Positions 49,119-59,774 of a stretch of DNA of 64,000 nucleotides are shown here, piece by piece. Made by a program: the position numbers and the translations under genes. Below the pieces are notes generated by a model. The model did not search any database. It was not told the origin of the DNA and saw only the letters and a program-made list of their open reading frames with translations. This DNA is from Hyalella azteca (lineage: Eukaryota > Arthropoda > Malacostraca > Amphipoda > Hyalellidae). The stretch is from contig NW_025931701.1 in the NCBI RefSeq assembly GCF_000764305.2, positions 496,001 through 560,000 of the forward strand, read 5' to 3'. Numbering within the stretch: the stretch's first letter is position 1; each line of letters starts with the position of its first letter.

Positions 49119-52028
49119 AAGCAACAATAAAAGGGAAGAATCTCTTATATATCATTCAGCAAGGCCAGAAATATTCAGTGTTCAAGAAGAGCTGAAAAAT
49201 TCTCGATTTTCTGATAGTTGCATTATAGAAAATAAGTCTGTTAAAAAATCCGGAAGACTATTTTAGGACTCATTTATTGGACGCCAACGAGTGATTAATC
49301 GAATTCAACAAAATTTGAATTCTGGCTTGGTTTATTTATGAGATTTTTGAATAAAAACAGCGTTATTTTGGAAAAACAATTTGAAGAAAACGGAACTTCG
49401 GTATTTGCATATATTTAAATTGTTAAATTGAAATCATAAGTAGATATTTACTGTTATCTACAAAATTCGGAGCAACATAACCTCTCAGCTTTTCGAAAGA
49501 AAAATACAGGTAATGAAAATGCCATGCTATGCCAATCCAAACAAAAGAAATTAATAAAAAAATCTATCAAGAAAAACATCATTCGTTGCAGGGTTTCAGC
49601 AAAGTTTATCGAAACATCAATGAATACGATTCAAGAATGATTATTATTCGGATCAAACATATCAGAATATTTATCTTCCCATCGATGAAAACTAACCTTC
49701 TCAATTAAATTCTCAATAAAAAAAAGAAAAAAATTCTCAATAAACATCTACAAAACCACAATTTTGAAAATAAATCTAGTCAGCAGAAAAATATGCAAGG
49801 ATTTTTTCAAAAAAAGCCACCATTTCAACTACACAAAATTTCAATGGCTAGGAATGTTTTTCAAACCTCTCACCATCCATACAAGGGCATATCACAAGCA
49901 CTTGCACTATACCAGGAGATTGTGAAATTTAAGTTTTATTCATGACACATACACTGTGGTGGATTACAAAAATAACTTAACAACAAGCCATCTCAAAAAG
50001 GATTTGACAGAGGACACTTCTTAATTTCCATGATGTATTTTAGTTTCCCGTTATTTTTAATTTGAATCATGATTATCTTTTTCTTCAATTTGACCTCGCA
50101 GTGCTAACGGGACTTCCTGTGACTTAGCTTCGGGTCCGGGTGAGGCTAATCTAAATAACAGGTCTCGACCTAAAGCCATGATCTCGAGACTTAAGAGTGA
50201 AAGTTTATAGATATCAAGAAAATACAAAGCTGCACTGGATAAATTAATTTAATATCGATATTTTCCATGAACATTATAATTGTTTGGTATAATAATGACC
50301 AAAAACCTTCAATGAAGAAACAATTTATGCACAGCTAGAAGTCGGCGACGCTGAGCGAGATCCGATATCTTCTCCTCGAAAAACCACTCGAGTCAAGTTC
50401 AACTTCCAACTCGGTTTGAAAATCCTTGTTACCGCGCCCGATGAAACCCGTTAGTCGCGACAACGTTCCCAACCTTTCCGTCTTGGAGTGTAACACCAGA
50501 AAACAGAACATAAGGGCACAAAAGGAATCGTTACATTGAAAGAATAGGAAAAGAAGTAGGCAATAATAATATCAAGTATTAGGGAATAAATTATTAAGTG
50601 TTTAATAATTATTCTAATCAGTAGGAAAACTAATATCCTGATAGAACGATAAAATAACTAATAAAACCATAAAGAACTAAAATTATTATTCATGCAAGCA
50701 AGAATTGAATCAAATAAAGTTATTTGCATAAACAAGTGTTACTGGACTGAATAAATGTTGTATTGAAATTGATAAAGGAAGAGAACGGCCCATGCTGATC
50801 CGAAATGAACCGATAAAGGCAAATTAAATTTTCGCCCCGACTCCACGGCCCGAAAGTCATTGCGCAAGAATTTGGTCATAGAGCCGTAGCACCGGCAGAT
50901 ATTCTCATGGAAGACCGGTATGCTGTTCGCATGTATGGCCGCGTAGCAGGAAGCTAAAATCATTCAATCGACGCCTAAAGCCATTTAATGGCGTCCGAAA
51001 CTCGCAACAGCGCTAGAGTATGAACTCTTTACAGCCTCTTTGCCATCTGTTCGTTGCGCTTTACCGTCATCCACGCTGCAACCTACAGCGAACCGGCGAA
51101 GCGAACAGTCAGATAGTACGAGGCACAAGCAAACGGAATTATTCACGAACATAAATTAAACAAACACAACGATGTTTGATGTCATGGCATTGGCGATATC
51201 AATAAATTTGTAAACCGAACGATCGCTTTATAGAATACGATGGCCTGCGGTTTTGTATTATACTCACTGCCATTTTGAGTATTCAACACATGTTTACTTC
51301 ACAAGCACATGAATATGATGATTATATATCAATAAAGATATACGAATAAGCAATTTATGTGGGGGAAAAATATACAAGTTGAAGTAACATGCTCGTTTGT
51401 TGAGAATTAGATTGACTTTAACTCAAAAAGTGTTGTACAGAATGCACGGGAATTGGTGATCGCTAAAGGTTGAAAAATACTTCTTATAGATCTGAAATAT
51501 CTGAAGTAATAGTCTAGAACTCAACCGTTGAAATTGGCGGTTTTTAATTTGAATTTCACATTGCGTTTTTAAAATTCCCGTTTTACTGAAAAAAAATGTA
51601 TTGGGATACTACAGAACCACTTTTCTTTATTTATAATAGTTTACATTAAGAATTATTATCATTGTTTAGAGGAAAAATTCAAGCTGGTATTATAATTCTT
51701 TACACTTTACTTATCGCCAGGCTTTTCCAAGATAAAACAAACGGAAAATATGTCCTATTATAAACTTGAAAAATTTTCGATTGAAACAAATTTCAGGAAA
51801 GACAAACAAATTACTAATAACGCATGCTGTGAGTCAATCTTCAATTCTCAATTACTTTTTCAGAACAACAGCAACGTGGAACAACATAATATTTACTATT
51901 GAAAATTGTCTCAAATGATCTAGTTGATCTGACCTATTTTTTTGTCACTAAATTCACGAAAAGTATTTAAGCGACAAATTCGATTCACCTTAGGAAATAA
52001 GGTGCACACATTGACTGCAAAGTTCTAT

Positions 52029-52084
52029 ATCACTATATTAACATCACTATATTAACATCACTATATTAACATCACTATATTAAC
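52029..52084. repeat. 14-bp tandem repeat, four copies
   Basis: ATCACTATATTAAC repeated four times with no change visible (starts 52029, 52043, 52057, 52071). Confidence 0.92.
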
Positions 52085-52468
52085 ATAATATCAATAACGT
52101 CTCCCTGCAATATGCTAATTGAGGCCCGTACATGATAACATTGTAACTTCCGTAATTTTATTAATAAACTTTTTATGTGGATGTCACTAATAACATGACA
52201 CGTTCGAAATATACGCATCCAATAGAATGAAAGGCATGTATACAAATGCATATATAATATTTTATATCCACTTATTGTACTCGTAGTATCTCTGCAGGAT
52301 TACATCAAATTTCACGGCAATCGTTTTCACTTTAAGAGGTCAAAATTAAGGGGAGATGAGGAGGATATGAGGGAAGATGTAGAGGACTTAAGAGGAAGAT
52401 GAGGGGATGCGAGAGATTATTTTTTCAGGGAATGCAAGCTCCAGGGAATGAAAGAGTAAGCAAAAATT

Positions 52469-52645
52469 AAAAAAATATAACTCGGTACTCACTGCAGTGA
52501 GTGACAGAGAGCGCATTTCTCGTCGACGAAAACTTGAGGTCACGGACGGACGGACAGACAGACGGACGGACAGACGGACGGACAGACAGACTGACATTGC
52601 GAGCACAATAGTGCATTTTTTTTCATAAATGAGAAAATGCGCTAA
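52469..52645 (+). repeat. Dispersed element 'R', copy 3
   Basis: The core is expanded (several GACGGACA/GACAGACA units, 52545-52594). It ends GAGAAAATGCGCTAA followed directly by unrelated CTAGTAATT, which places the true 3' edge at or just after GCGCTAA. Confidence 0.88.
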
Positions 52646-53454
52646 CTAGTAATTGTATAATAGCCATATTTCAGCGTCACTGCAGACGTAGAGAATACGC
52701 TCGTGCCAGTTGTTGTGTAGCGTTAAGGGCGTAACCAGCGTGAGCGGCACAAACAGAGCTCGTCTTCCGGTGATAAGCAGCCCGCGGCATGGCAAGTCGC
52801 GATGGATTCGAAACGTAAATTGCACATATAATTAAAAATATTCATAAATGTAATACAAAAATCTTTGACACTCAGGGCTGCACGACTATTATTGTTATCG
52901 TGATGATGAAGTCTTAATTAAGCCAGCGGTGAAATTTTTGCCTTATATGCAAAAAAATTAGAAAGTGAAATCAAAATTAACGAAGTGAAAGAAAAGAAAA
53001 TTAGTATGAACTCGTAAAAATTTGGATCACGTTAAAAAGTAAGTTTTTTTTGTGCAGAAACGGCTATAAAAAGCTAATCAAACTGTAAATGATATGTTTT
53101 TCATTTACATTCAGCTGTTATTCATACATAAATTGCCATAAAAATTAAGAAATGGAGACACACTCTATTATTCTCGTTGAGAGAAACGTTAATCACATTC
53201 AATAAATGTGAATAAAATGTTCAATACCACGTTTAGATTCAATAGATAAATTATTTAGAATTGAATCATCGTTAAGATAAATGTAGATAAAGATTATTCG
53301 CATATTATATATTAGAAGACTATAACACTTTTCTTCTCGACAGGATTAACCTCTGGAAACATAATTATTCTGCGTAGGCCTACGCAGAACTACCTACCTT
53401 CACACATACAAGTCACTGATGACCGACACGGAAGAAATGAATGGAAAATCTCAG

Positions 53455-53692
53455 GGCGGCAGTGAGTCACTGCTGAGAGCAGAAGTGAGTCACTGCTGAG
53501 ATCAGAAGTGAGTCACTGCTGAGAGCAGAAGTGAGTCACTGCTGAGAGCAGAAGTGAGTCACAGCTGAGAGCAGAAGTGAGTCACTGCTGAGGGCAGAAG
53601 TGAGTCACAGCTGAGAGCAGAAGTGAGTCACTGCTGAGGGCAGAAGTGAGTCACAGCTGAGAGCAGAAGTGAGTCACTGCTGTGAGCAGAAG
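53455..53692. repeat. 23-bp minisatellite carrying regular TGAGTCA sites
   Basis: Ten units of about GCAGAAGTGAGTCACTGCTGAGA. TGAGTCA occurs at 53463 and every 23 bp to 53670. The later units alternate between CTGCTGAGGGC and CAGCTGAGAGC, giving a 46-bp higher-order unit. Confidence 0.92.
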
Positions 53693-56575
53693 TGCGTTTG
53701 CATGAATTATAGCAGCAGGATAAATGAATGAATCGTAACGAGTAATAATCAATAATAAAATATTCTAATGACACTGCACGAAAAATTCTGTATTCTGTAT
53801 AAAAATCCTATGCAGGTCATTAATAATCCATTATAATATGACGTTTTATTCCTTAATATAACGCCTATAATCTTTGGACATTATTATGATAATAGCAACT
53901 CGGTTTATCATTGCAGATTAACAATTGTTTCCACCGACTGAATAACTGCCGACTCAATCTCTTCGGATAAGAGATGATAGCACAATAATTGTTGTTCAAA
54001 GTAAAAAAAACTAACAATCACTGATTAAAGAATTAGGTAAATCTGGTCTAGATATCCACAATCATACCTCAACAGAAAACCTAGAATTAAGAATGGAGAC
54101 TCGGTCCTTCGTTACAACGATCGAGTTGTCACGAGTGATCTGATTTGGCGCCGAGTTATCGAACTGACGCAGCAAAATGTGTGCCGGAGACGGAAGACGT
54201 GGTGTCGTTAGGACGAAAGTCGACAAGAAGCATCCGGTCGGCGACCCGAATGAAGAGGCGATGAAATTATTATATTCAGCACAGGGCTAACTGCGATTTA
54301 TTGCTGAGGATAGAAATGTATTAAGTTATTGTAACTCAGAAGCGTCGAATAATTTTCTGTGCTGTTAATCGCGATTTGTGAAAGCGGTCTGTTTAGAGCG
54401 AAACGTAGTCAGGTAGAGGGAAGGGAGCAAAGGATTGCCCAGTCATGAACAGACGCGACTGAATCATATCGTATTGAAAATGATGGAATACTCGCTTTAT
54501 AGCTGTGGCGTATAACAAGTGACTGCAAAAAAAACTCGACATATACATTGTCTGACCAATTACTACACAGAAAATTCTTAGCAGTGCGATATGTCCATTG
54601 TTGCAAAGCCCTCAAGCAGCTACAGCGTATGAACCATTATTGCACAGCTGCTGCACATGACCCTTTATTGCACAGCTGCTGCACATGACCCATTATTGCA
54701 CAGCTGCTGCACATGACCCATTATTGCACAGCTGCTACACATGACCCTTTATTGCACAGCTGCTGCACATGACCCATTATTGCACAGCTGCTACACATGA
54801 CCCATTATTGCACAGCTGCTGCACATGACCCATTATTGCACAGGTGCTGCACATGACCCATTATTGCACAGCTGCTGCACATGAGAAGCACAGGCGACCG
54901 CTCACAAAAGCTCGCAGACAAATAGAAGTCTCTTCCCTCGGTGCAATAACTGACAAGGAATGTGGACAGGCGAAACTTTTGGATATTTTTGCCCGATATT
55001 GAAAATCTTTTCCTCGGAGTCACATAGCGATGCATTAGCCGAGTTCTAAGACCAAATAACTTTGTAATGCCAAATAGTTATTGAAATTTGGGATTTACGG
55101 AATAATTTTTCATTTGAAAGATTAAAAATCGAGAGAGTAGCGTTTTTTTACAACGGAGGAGAAAATATTACAGGAGATTTTCATATTGCTCAGTAGTTTT
55201 AAGTGCACGCATGTTAATATTTACCGATAATGTCAATGACACACGAAGTAGGAGTTGATTAGTTACAATACTAATTTGAAGCTAAAAATTAAGGCTTTGA
55301 AGGCGATACGAATAAAAAAAAATACCAGCATACAATATTAGTTGGATGGCTTTAACCATCATGGACCGGCTAGAAAATTTTTAAACAATTCACCTCTTAT
55401 AGTAAAGCAATGGTCTTAACATCACCGTACCATAAATAATGCAAATGCGAGCTTGAAACACGCCCATCAGCACTAAAAACGTCAATTGAACTAATCAATA
55501 GTAAACAAAACTTTAAAAATATGAAGTTAAAAACAAGTAATTCGGAATAGAATTTTATCTGTTAACAAACTACTAACAGTTTCAATGCTTATAGCTATCA
55601 TGGTACCAGTTGATACAGGCACAATTTAAAACACCTTAACTGTTTTGAGCGTTCTGGCACTGTAAATTTGAGTCGTTGCGACAAAAATCCACTTAACATA
55701 AAATGTCATAACAGTTACTATAAAAAGTAAAAAACCGAGAGCGGCATTTCAGATAATTCATCGGCCCCGTGCTGGTCTGGAATATTGGCATTTCTGGAGA
55801 AGTACAAAAGTACTAAGGATTTCAATGAGAGTTCACGTCTCTCCCGCGTCCAAAACCACTAGTAATTTCCTTTCGTATCTCACAATTCACTTCGGCTCAT
55901 AAATAACATTATTTGGTTTAATGCGCGAGTTAAGTATGTATTTTAGTAGCATTGCCAGCAAGATGTGTGTTGGCGCCCATAAAGTAGGCATCTCGCACGA
56001 GAATAATGGTATTTGCATGGCGTTAATATAGTGCTGAAGGCACTCTAAATTGCCTGGGCTAGCCTATAGATTTTGAACTGGGACTGAGCATCTTAATAAC
56101 TACGGTATTATGCAGACACAATTTTTGCCTATTAATAAATAAGCATTTTTCAACTCTGAACAAACTTTCTTTAAGTAATTGGGTTAAAAGAAGTAACGGT
56201 GCTAATTTCACCAAATATATAATAGATTAATTTAGGTTCAAAGTATTAATATGATTATTTAATTCGCTTATGCCACGAGTCCACCTACTTCGTGAACGGG
56301 CATATGTCTGTAGCAAAATTCGGCATTTTAATTGATCAAGAATGAAATCTTTGCTAATGTGAATCAGAAATCCTTGCTAATGTGAACACATTCATTCTGA
56401 GAGCTAAAATATTCGAAGTCTTTGTACAATTTGCTGCGTGAAAAAGTAATTGTATCGAATGAGATCAAACACTTGAAGTCACATTGGAGGAAAAATTTGT
56501 GAAATAAATATTTCAATACCGCATACAAATGTTTCATTCAACACCAGTTCTGTTCACGGCAAGGTGGCTCAGTGT
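53693..56575. other. No gene recognised (outside the 28-bp array)
   Basis: A GC-richer stretch at 54.10-54.26 kb and otherwise AT-rich sequence; no domain or exon pattern seen. Confidence 0.5.
54637..54888. repeat. 28-bp minisatellite (TTATTGCACAGCTGCTGCAC)
   Basis: Nine units at exact 28-bp spacing from 54637 to 54861. Each has CAGCTG (one unit CAGGTG) and CACATG, both E-box-type hexamers. The few variants are GCTGCTAC, CCCTTT and CAGGTG. Confidence 0.92.
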
Positions 56576-56633
56576 TTACAGTCCAGGGCCTATACTTATA
56601 TAAAAACAGTCTTACAGTCCAGGGCCTATACTT
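56576..56633. repeat. 36-bp-spaced direct duplication of the MITE left end
   Basis: TTACAGTCCAGGGCCTATAC occurs at 56576 and again at 56612 (22 bp matching). The first copy is a truncated left end placed just outside the MITE. Confidence 0.85.
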
Positions 56634-56808
56634 TCAAAAAAAGTTAAGAGATCGTAAGTTCATCAATCATCAGCCAATCATTGACGGCTTTTCAAGCAAA
56701 ATCCAGCAATGATAGACGAGAAAATAGAGAAAAGGAAGTTATGTTAACTAACGTAACTAACGTAAGTACTTACGTTAACTTAGAGAGTTTTGAAAGTATG
56801 GCCCCTGG
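56619..56808. mobile_element. MITE-like 190-bp element with imperfect terminal inverted repeats
   Basis: Left end CCAGGGCCTATACTTTCAAAA; the reverse complement of the right end is CCAGGGGCCATACTTTCAAAA. No coding capacity. 'CAGGG' ends recall hAT-type MITEs, but no clear 8-bp target duplication is visible. A 20-bp perfect palindrome (TAACGTAAGTACTTACGTTA, 56758-56777) lies near the right end. Confidence 0.6.
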
Positions 56809-57249
56809 TTAACAAGATTGGTACAGAGAGGTGAGGATTCGGTTCCAGCTTCCTGTGACAGGGCTGGTCAAACCGGTGAGGAGGTCAGGCTGTTATGCAC
56901 AGCAGTATTGGAGCAGCGAGGTGTGTGTTCGAGACAGCAACAAGCTGTGAATGTTCTTCGATGAGGCGACGAGTCTGCCAGCCTAATGATCGCTGACACC
57001 ACTATTATTATTATATTATTATTTGTTAAACAGCTACATAACAAAGTAAGCTCCAATAAATTACGATATATTCTTTCAATATGGAACAAACGTAACAATT
57101 GAGAGATCATGAGACTTGTAACGCATGTTTAAAATTGCACTTGAAGCGTTTCGCAGGTTACCTTTCACTCTAATGCTATAATAATCTGGCGCAGAAATTA
57201 TTGGCCAACATTCAAACAGTGAGTATACACGGGGGCGCTACAACTTGTC

Positions 57250-57561
57250 TCATTCAGCATCAGAAGGTGGTACGTACGAGGCATGATACGGGCGATGCAG
57301 CAGCCATACGTTCATCTTGAATAGGAATTTATCGTTCCCCCGGCCGCCGTGAGGCTGAACAGTGAACAGCTCTGCCTTCCATCTCATAAAATAGCAGGGC
57401 TCGCGGCATCTTAGCTTCCCGAACTTTACATTCAGGGTCAGCCGATAGTTCACAGCGTTTATGGGGGGCTTCAACTGGACAAAATAAGGTGTTGGGGGCA
57501 AATTTGTGGCAGTCAGCAGTGTAGTAACCAAAGAGAAAGTCGAGAGTATCACAAATTGCAT
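57250..57561 (-). CDS. Candidate small secreted protein or exon, unknown
   Basis: A 103-codon minus-strand frame starts MQFVILSTFSLVTTLLTATN, which looks like a signal peptide, then TPYFVQLKPPINAVNYRLTL and a Cys/Trp-containing segment (RCREPCYFMRW). A possible acceptor (CGAGTTACCTAG) lies directly before the ATG. A second frame on the same strand (57601-57329, Cys-rich) is also open, so the frame choice is uncertain. The tract is more GC-rich than its surroundings. No family recognised. Confidence 0.25.
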   Translation of the reverse strand: MQFVILSTFSLVTTLLTATNLPPTPYFVQLKPPINAVNYRLTLNVKFGKLRCREPCYFMRWKAELFTVQPHGGRGNDKFLFKMNVWLLHRPYHASYVPPSDAE

Positions 57562-58058
57562 CTAGGTAACTCGGGAGTTGATTTGTGTGCCATGCCCACA
57601 CCTCTTCTCGCAGAACTTCTCACTTTGTAGAAGTTTCAAGATTTCGGGGAGTTCTAAGACTCCAAAAATGAGCGATCGATACCTAACGGTAGAGGATAAA
57701 TTGCTAGGCCCGAGGTGGCAGGAATGTTAAATTGAAATAGAATTGCTGGAATTAGAGGTAATACAAGATTACTCTTATTTAATTGATGCTAACGATTTGA
57801 TCTAATATCTGGTTAGCGTTAATGCTCACACAGAAATAGAAGATCCGCAATAATTTCACTAAGAGATAATCCACTTGATAAATTAATATCAAAGCTAAAA
57901 CAGGGTAAACAATAATTCATTTGAAGCGATTACCAAAATAGCAGAGTACAAAGAAGTGGATAACATCTCACGGAATAAAGAACTTTCGGTCAAATGGGAA
58001 TCTTGAACCACTGTACATATGCACAACGCTGATCATTATTGGTAGCGAAGGCATAAGA

Positions 58059-58210
58059 AAAAAATATAACTCAGTACTCACTGCAGTGAGTGACAGAGAG
58101 CGCATTTTCTCGTCGACGAAAACTTGAGGTCACGGACAGGCGGACGGACAGACAGACGGACATGGCGAGCACAATAGTGCATTTTTTCCATAAATGAGAA
58201 AATGCGCTAA
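58059..58210 (+). repeat. Dispersed element 'R', copy 4 (best preserved)
   Basis: Intact palindrome ACTCACTGCAGTGAGT at 58076-58091 and a perfect 13-bp inverted repeat: AGCGCATTTTCTC (58099-58111) and GAGAAAATGCGCT (58196-58208), enclosing the variable core. Confidence 0.9.
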
Positions 58211-58808
58211 AAATTAATGCAAGATGAATAGACTGAAACAATCAGAAAAAACTTAATTGTTCTAAAATCTTGGTTCATGTTAATGAAACGAGTTGTGATA
58301 TCATTGACCCAAGCATTGCTGAATTTAATACGATTGTTCAATCGTAAACGTGCGCTTTATTTTAGGTTTGACACTTTTTAGAAAATGACGAAACATCTCA
58401 GAGAGTACAATATCAATTTTTTAATTCATTCTCTACAGAAGACTCACGGAGAGTTTAACAAAAATTAGCTGTGCAGCTAAACAATTGCCCTTACGTTACT
58501 CAATTGTTAAATGGAAGAATAATTTGTGGGCATGAGCAAAGAGAATTACATACTTGATTCCCTCTTAATTTTCCGGACTAAAATTATGTAAAAAAAGGAA
58601 ATAAACGGGCAAATTTGGTCACATACTGCTAAAAATTTATCCTAAAGTGAAATAAGCTACGAAACTCTTGTGATCTTTCGAAGATTCCAATGTTGGATGC
58701 AACTGATAATTACATAAAATGTTTACCAACTAAAAATATTTTGGTTTGGTAACACGGTATCAATCACTGACCGATAAAAGCCATAACGTATACTCAAAGA
58801 AAAGTATC

Positions 58809-58982
58809 AAAAAATATAACTCAGTACTCACTGCAGTCAGTGACAGAGCGCATTTTCTCGTCGACGAAAATTTGAGGTCACGGACGGACAGACGGACGGT
58901 CAGACAAACAGACAGACAGACAGACAGACGGACATGGCGAGCACAATAGTGCATTTTTTCCATAAATGAGAAAATGCGCTAA
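58809..58982 (+). repeat. Dispersed element 'R', copy 5
   Basis: Same orientation as copy 4 and only about 600 bp away. One base breaks the palindrome (GCAGTCAGTG). The core is expanded to a run of CAGA units (58880-58932). The short open frames on both strands here are products of the repeat. Confidence 0.9.
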
Positions 58983-58989
58983 AAAGAAC

Positions 58990-59160
58990 GCTTACAACAG
59001 GCGGAAGCGCATGCCTATATAATGACGAGCAGCAAACGGCGGCAACGCAGCCGTCGTCTGCGACACGACGCGCTTTTAGTCAAGAAGTTTAGGCGCTCAG
59101 ACGATCTCGTTGGCGCTCGTAAACGAGGAGCTGAGGACGCGAGTCGCCAGATAGTAAAGA
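58990..59160. promoter_or_regulatory. CpG-rich patch with a TATA-like box
   Basis: About 170 bp of CpG-rich sequence directly after R copy 5, containing CTATATAATG at 59014-59023. It stands out from the AT-rich surroundings and could be a core promoter (plus strand). No downstream gene was identified. Confidence 0.2.
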
Positions 59161-59529
59161 TTTGACAAGAACAAAATGCTATATTACGAAAAATGCTCTA
59201 TAAAATTCGCATTGTGCAATACAATTAATTGTCGACAAAAATTCATCGAAGCGACAAGAGAAACGCAAGTTTAGGAATTTCAGAGAATTATTATTATATT
59301 GCATTCTCTTAGAAGATTTTTGTCTGAATATTCTCAAGTGAGGGTGCAAAGAACTCTCTAGGGGAGATAAGAGTTCAAAAATACCTGTTTTTTTTGTGTT
59401 AATGGGGGGGGGGCTACAGCTCAGAAAAATGGCAAATAAAAATAGTTCTCATCGTATATCATTTCTGAATATTCAAAGTTCTATTAATTGATTAGTAACC
59501 ACATTCCAAGTCATTATGAGTAAGAATGT

Positions 59530-59774
59530 TCACAGTTTAAGCGTAAAGCAAATGAAGCAAACAGTGTCTACGTATTCATATATGAAGAAAGCAACTCGCA
59601 GTGTCCTGAAATCCTGGGTTTGGAGCAAATGAAGCTCCGCCGGTCCATTGCTGTGATGCCAAAACACAGCGCGCATCTCCACGTCATAAACGAAATGCTG
59701 AGCCTCTTTTATACTTTCCTTATTGCGGTCGTAAAAATATTTATTGGACTTCAATCCTCCTCGACCATACACAT
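59530..59774 (-). CDS. Candidate exon, unknown protein
   Basis: A minus-strand frame follows a good acceptor, ACTCTTTTTCCTGCGCACTAG|ATGTG (AG at 59776-59775), and reads VYGRGGLKSNKYFYDRNKES, then IKEAQHFVYDVEMRAVFWHH, then SNGPAELHLLQTQDFRTL, ending at TGA 59530. The composition is that of a soluble globular protein. I do not recognise a family. No strong donor is visible, so it would be a terminal exon, but no AATAAA signal follows closely. It could be chance. Confidence 0.3.

Larger units (their letters stand above)
39761..52028. other. Repeat-bearing DNA without a recognised gene
   Basis: Only the duplications at 43.1 and 46.3 kb and the minisatellite at 49 kb stand out. GC-richer patches at 40.74-40.95, 50.34-50.50 and 50.76-51.12 kb carry no splice-bounded coding pattern that I could support. 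Confidence 0.5.

Noticed and set aside
48790..49266. 158-codon plus-strand frame
   Set aside because: Its middle third is the CCAAGCTCCCAGTT minisatellite and the rest has no recognisable domain.
58760..58963. Frames rich in 'SVCLSVCL' on the minus strand (also at 19034-19252 and 52388-52606)
   Set aside because: Translation of the GACGGACA/GACAGACA core of dispersed element R; found in every copy and not a protein family.
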